Assembly: GCA_023416455.1 (NCBI GenBank)
Contig: JAEZHQ010000018.1
Coordinates: 1-6,534, forward strand
Source: Pseudomonadota bacterium
GTDB lineage: Bacteria; Pseudomonadota; Alphaproteobacteria; Azospirillales; Azospirillaceae
Direction: 5' to 3'
Length of the DNA: 6,534 nucleotides
The notes beneath the pieces were generated by a model that searched no databases, was not told where the DNA came from, and saw only the letters and a list, made by a program, of their open reading frames with translations. The stretch's first letter is position 1. Every line of letters starts with the position of its first letter. Of this stretch, positions 4,263 to 6,534 are shown in pieces. The position numbers and the translations under genes were made by a program.

Positions 4263-5032
4263 GCGACGACATCGACACCGCCCTTGACTGGCTCGGCCGC
4301 CCCGTCCTTTGCGGCCGCTGCCCGCACCGCGACCGCCTGGCCGAGGGACGCTGCGAGCCGCTGCGCGCCTGCGTCCACGACCGCTACGCCAAGCGCATCC
4401 AACGCTTCTTCGAGTGGAACGACGACCTGGCGTCCGAGCATCTGGACCATCCCTATTTCGAGGTGCGCGCCAACGCCGCGCGCTTCGCCCCCATCTTCAT
4501 CGTCCCGCGCCTGATGACGGATCCGGACGAGACCGTGCGCGCCGCCGTGGCGCGGCGGCTGCCCCGGCGGCTCCTGCTGAAGCTGCGCGAGGACCCCGAC
4601 CGCGAGGTGCGGATCGCCGTCGCCTCCCGGCTGGAGGATGCCGACCTCGCCCCGCTGATGCGCGACCCCGACTATTCCGTCCGCCTGCGCGTCGCCAAGC
4701 GCGTGCCCGAAGGCATGCTGCCGGCCATGATGCACGACGAGGACCCGGAGGTGCGGCTGGAGGTGGCGCGGCGCATCGGCCTGGACTGGCTGATGAGCAT
4801 GGCTTGGGACGACAACGGCCGGGTGCGCATGCTGGTCGCCCGCCGCCTTGCCCCGGAAAAGCTGGCGGCGCTGGTCCACGACCCCGACTGGTGCGTCCGC
4901 TTCGTCGTGGCCAGCCGCATCCACCCCGACTATCTGGACCCGCTGACCGCCGACCCGGTGGACGAGGTGCGCCAGGTGGCGCAGCAACGCCGCGCCGGCG
5001 CGCCGGCCGCCGGCGACCTGATCCCCGACTGA
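4259..5032 (+). CDS. Leucine-rich repeat variant (LRV) protein with N-terminal [4Fe-4S] site
   Basis: A 257-residue protein of the LRV Fe-S family, first described from Azotobacter vinelandii, where it is also nif-linked. The N-terminal cluster site is C18-x2-C21-x10-C32-x5-C38 (LCGRCPHRD...RCEPLRAC), matching the family's [4Fe-4S] domain. It is followed by a strictly periodic repeat: the V-R signature recurs at residues 69, 93, 117, 141, 165, 189, 213 and 237, exactly 24 residues apart, usually within D-P-D-x-x-V-R-x-x-V-A-R-R. These form the alternating alpha/3-10 helix solenoid known for LRV. The biochemical role is not known. Position suggests a part in Fe-S or cofactor handling. The start ATG overlaps the TPR-like stop (ATGA) and is preceded by AGGAGGAGG (4246-4254), a strong ribosome site. 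nifZ follows after 11 bases. Confidence 0.93.
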   Translation: MSDDIDTALDWLGRPVLCGRCPHRDRLAEGRCEPLRACVHDRYAKRIQRFFEWNDDLASEHLDHPYFEVRANAARFAPIFIVPRLMTDPDETVRAAVARRLPRRLLLKLREDPDREVRIAVASRLEDADLAPLMRDPDYSVRLRVAKRVPEGMLPAMMHDEDPEVRLEVARRIGLDWLMSMAWDDNGRVRMLVARRLAPEKLAALVHDPDWCVRFVVASRIHPDYLDPLTADPVDEVRQVAQQRRAGAPAAGDLIPD

Positions 5033-5043
5033 GGAACGAGCCC

Positions 5044-5340
5044 ATGCGCGAACGCGCCCGCGACCCGAACGACACGATCGAACTGGAAGGCCCCCCGGCC
5101 TTCGCGGTCGGACACAAGGTCCGCGCCCTGAAGGACGTGCGGAACGACGGCACCTACCCCGGCCGCCCCATCGGCGACTTCCTGATCCGGGAAGGCGAGG
5201 TCGGCTACGTGGCGTCCATCGGCACGTACCTCCAGATGTATTACATATACGGCATCGACTTTTACGAGAAGCGCCTGATCGTCGGCATGCGGGCCAGGGA
5301 ACTGGAGCTGATCGACGGCCGCTGCAACGACCCGAAGTGA
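5044..5340 (+). CDS. nifZ: NifZ, nitrogenase MoFe protein maturation factor (copy 1)
   Basis: A 98-residue protein with a full NifZ domain (residues about 19-92). F-x-x-G-x-K-V-R-A-L-K-D-V-R-N-D-G-T-Y-P-G is followed by IREGEVGYVASIGTYLQ, the YYIYGIDFYEK segment and VGMRARELELID. NifZ acts in forming the second P-cluster of the MoFe protein in Azotobacter and is required for full nitrogenase activity in several diazotrophs. The start ATG at 5044 is preceded by AGGA (5032-5035), which overlaps the LRV stop codon, so translation is probably coupled. The last codons lie in the first unit of a 10-bp tandem repeat. A second, different NifZ is encoded 40 bases downstream. Confidence 0.92.
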   Translation: MRERARDPNDTIELEGPPAFAVGHKVRALKDVRNDGTYPGRPIGDFLIREGEVGYVASIGTYLQMYYIYGIDFYEKRLIVGMRARELELIDGRCNDPK

Positions 5341-5370
5341 CCCGAAGTGACCCGACGTGACCCGAAGTGA
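5331..5370 (+). repeat. Four tandem copies of a 10-bp unit, cccgaagtga
   Basis: Copies at 5331, 5341, 5351 (one change, cccgacgtga) and 5361. The first holds the nifZ copy 1 stop codon, and the last joins the ribosome binding site of the next gene (gtgaGGAG). Since the unit is not a multiple of three, the TGA falls in all three frames (5338, 5348, 5358, 5368). It looks like slipped-strand amplification of the gene end. Confidence 0.93.
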
Positions 5371-5380
5371 GGAGAAGGCC

Positions 5381-5737
5381 ATGACGCAGGACGCCACGAC
5401 GCCGGACGCCCCGACGCTGGACGCCACGACGCCGGACGCAGCCGAAGCCAGGAAGCCCGCCTTCGTCCCGCCCCGCGAGCCGCTCTACGACTGGGGCCTG
5501 CGGGTGAGCGCGCAGATCGACCTCCTCAACGACGGCAGCCACCCGCAGGTGGCGGAAGGGGCTCTGCTCGCGCCCAAGGGCACGCCCGGCACCATCGTCC
5601 GCATCGGCCACGCCGAGGGCACCCACATCCCGGTCTATCTGGTCGAGTTCCCGGCCGGCGTCGTGGTGGGCTGCCTGGAGGAGGAGATCGCGCCCGCCGA
5701 CGGCTCGCGCCGCGGCGTTCCCGGCGTGATGGGCTGA
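5381..5737 (+). CDS. nifZ: NifZ-domain protein (copy 2)
   Basis: A 118-residue protein whose residues about 35-107 form a second NifZ domain: LYDWGLRVSAQIDLLNDGSH, then GALLAPKGTPGTIVRIG, IPVYLVEFPAG and VVVGCLEEEI. It shares the family pattern (G-x-x-V, NDG, G-x-x-G-x-V, Y-x-V-x-F, V-G, E-E) with copy 1 but is clearly divergent, so this is an old paralogue and not a recent duplication. The first 25 residues are low-complexity Asp/Thr/Pro/Ala (DATTPDAPTL repeated as DATTPDAAEA) and probably disordered. ATG 5381 is chosen because AGGAG (5370-5374) sits six bases before it; an upstream GTG at 5357 lies inside the 10-bp repeats. The stop overlaps the nifS start (TGATG). Paired NifZ proteins could act as partners or at different maturation steps; this is inference. 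Confidence 0.88.
   Translation: MTQDATTPDAPTLDATTPDAAEARKPAFVPPREPLYDWGLRVSAQIDLLNDGSHPQVAEGALLAPKGTPGTIVRIGHAEGTHIPVYLVEFPAGVVVGCLEEEIAPADGSRRGVPGVMG
5389..5439 (+). repeat. Direct repeat with 30-bp period in the nifZ copy 2 N-terminus
   Basis: A 21-base word starting ggacgccacgacgccgg occurs at 5389-5409 and 5419-5439, in frame, giving two DATTPDA units. Shorter gacgc words recur inside. This is a coding microsatellite-like expansion in a probably disordered tail. Confidence 0.85.
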
Positions 5738-6534
5738 TGATCTACCTCGACAACAACGCCACCACGCCGCTGGCGCCGGAGGTGCGGGAGGCCATGCTGC
5801 CGCACCTGTTCGAGCGCTTCGCCAACCCGTCGAGCCCGCACGCCGCCGGCATGGCGGCGCGCCAGGCGGTCGGCGAGGCGCGCGGGCAGGTGGCGGCCCT
5901 GATCGGCGCCCGGGCGGCCGAGATCGTCTTCACCGCCGGCGCCACCGAGGCCAACCACGCCGCGCTCCTCGGCGCGCTCGGCGGGCTGGCCGAGAGCCGG
6001 CCGGAGCGCCGCCATCTGGTGATCACGGCGGTCGAGCACCCCGCCACCCTGATGCTGGCGGCCGATCTGGAGCGCCGGGGCTGGCGCGTCACCCGGCTGC
6101 CGGTCGACGCCTCGGGCGTCATCGCCCTGGCCGACCTGCGCGACGCCGTCACCGCGGAGACCGCGCTCGTCTCCGTCATGTGGGCCAACAACGAGACCGG
6201 CGTCCTCATGCCGGTCGCCGCCGCCGCCGACATCGCGCAGGCCCGCGGCGCCCTCTTCCACACCGATGCGGTCCAGGCCGCGGGCCGCGTCCCGGTCGGG
6301 GTCGAGGCGGCCAACGCCGACCTGCTGACCCTGTCCGCGCACAAGATGCACGGGCCGAAGGGGGTCGGCGCCCTCTTCATCCGCAAGGGGACCCCCTTCA
6401 CCCCGCTGATCCACGGCCACCAGGAGCGCCGGCGCCGCGGCGGCACGGAGAACGTGCCGGCCATCGTCGGATTCGGCGCCGCCGCCCGTCTGGCCCGCGG
6501 CGCGGCGGTGGAGGCCGACGGCATGGCCATCCTG
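5737..6534 (+). CDS. nifS: NifS, cysteine desulfurase (3' end outside window)
   Basis: A PLP-dependent enzyme that takes sulfur from L-cysteine, giving alanine and a protein persulfide used for nitrogenase Fe-S clusters. The first 266 codons of about 400 are present. It begins MIYLDNNATTPL at the very N-terminus, as in NifS/IscS. Key residues are visible: H101 (VEHPATL, stacking on PLP), N152 (ANNETG), D177 and Q180 (HTDAVQA), and S200-x-H202-K203 (SAHKMHGPKG), where K203 is the Schiff-base lysine. GTEN lies near codons 238-241. The catalytic cysteine, expected near residue 325, is beyond the window. The ATG at 5737 shares its A with the stop of the preceding nifZ (TGATG), implying translational coupling. 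A housekeeping IscS-type enzyme is possible from sequence alone, but the position within a nif operon favours NifS. No nifU precedes it here. Confidence 0.95.
   Translation, partial: MIYLDNNATTPLAPEVREAMLPHLFERFANPSSPHAAGMAARQAVGEARGQVAALIGARAAEIVFTAGATEANHAALLGALGGLAESRPERRHLVITAVEHPATLMLAADLERRGWRVTRLPVDASGVIALADLRDAVTAETALVSVMWANNETGVLMPVAAAADIAQARGALFHTDAVQAAGRVPVGVEAANADLLTLSAHKMHGPKGVGALFIRKGTPFTPLIHGHQERRRRGGTENVPAIVGFGAAARLARGAAVEADGMAIL

Noticed and set aside
4232..5626. 464-codon frame on the - strand opposite the LRV and nifZ genes
   Set aside because: It spans several genuine + strand genes antisense, its composition is extreme, and there is no promoter or ribosome signal.
5635..6530. 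Two long - strand frames opposite nifS
   Set aside because: The + strand encodes NifS with all expected PLP-site residues, and the antisense products are low-complexity.
1..6534. tRNA, rRNA, CRISPR array or insertion sequence
   Set aside because: I see no cloverleaf-like or rRNA-like sequence, no regularly spaced repeat/spacer array and no transposase or terminal inverted repeats. The repeats present are short tandem or hairpin types.

Overview
The window is a very GC-rich nitrogen-fixation (nif) region, most likely from an alphaproteobacterium of the Azospirillum type. The evidence is the gene content (nifA, then nifB-fdxN, a TPR-like gene, an Fe-S LRV gene, two nifZ copies and nifS), a sigma-54/NifA promoter before nifB, and the pervasive G/C third-codon positions. 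The genus is inferred from gene order and style, not from a database match. Every real gene lies on the + strand.

Left part (3-1398). The window opens inside the last part of nifA: the Ala/Pro-rich linker and the C-terminal Fis-type helix-turn-helix. A 112-base spacer rich in stem-loops follows, including two perfect 11-bp hairpins that cannot form together. Next comes a 296-residue protein with a complete class III nucleotide cyclase catalytic domain and a C-terminal FHA domain. A possible second-messenger enzyme therefore sits between the nif activator gene and its target operon.

Middle (1399-1808). This is a 410-base gap without a credible gene. It starts with two adjacent palindromes. 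It then holds a cluster of CGACAC repeats, two TGT-N10-ACA sites (the NifA upstream activator form) and a -24/-12 promoter whose GG and GC are spaced by 10 bases. The predicted transcript starts near 1768, about 40 bases ahead of nifB.

Right part (1809-6534). One probable operon contains nifB (radical-SAM synthase of the FeMo-co precursor NifB-co), fdxN (2[4Fe-4S] ferredoxin), a TPR-like gene of unknown function, an Fe-S LRV protein (ATGA overlap with the TPR-like gene), two different nifZ genes, and nifS (TGATG overlap), which is cut by the window end after 266 codons. The theme is Fe-S supply and nitrogenase cofactor and P-cluster maturation: NifS supplies sulfur, NifB makes the 8Fe-9S-C core, FdxN probably supplies electrons and NifZ helps mature the MoFe protein. 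The TPR-like and LRV proteins are probable accessories.

Small tandem duplications mark several gene junctions: an 18-bp repeat that duplicates a start codon, a 10-bp repeat carrying TGA four times, and a 30-bp-period repeat in the second nifZ. The best candidates for undescribed biology are the cyclase-FHA gene with its alternative-hairpin leader and the translationally coupled TPR/Fe-S-LRV pair.
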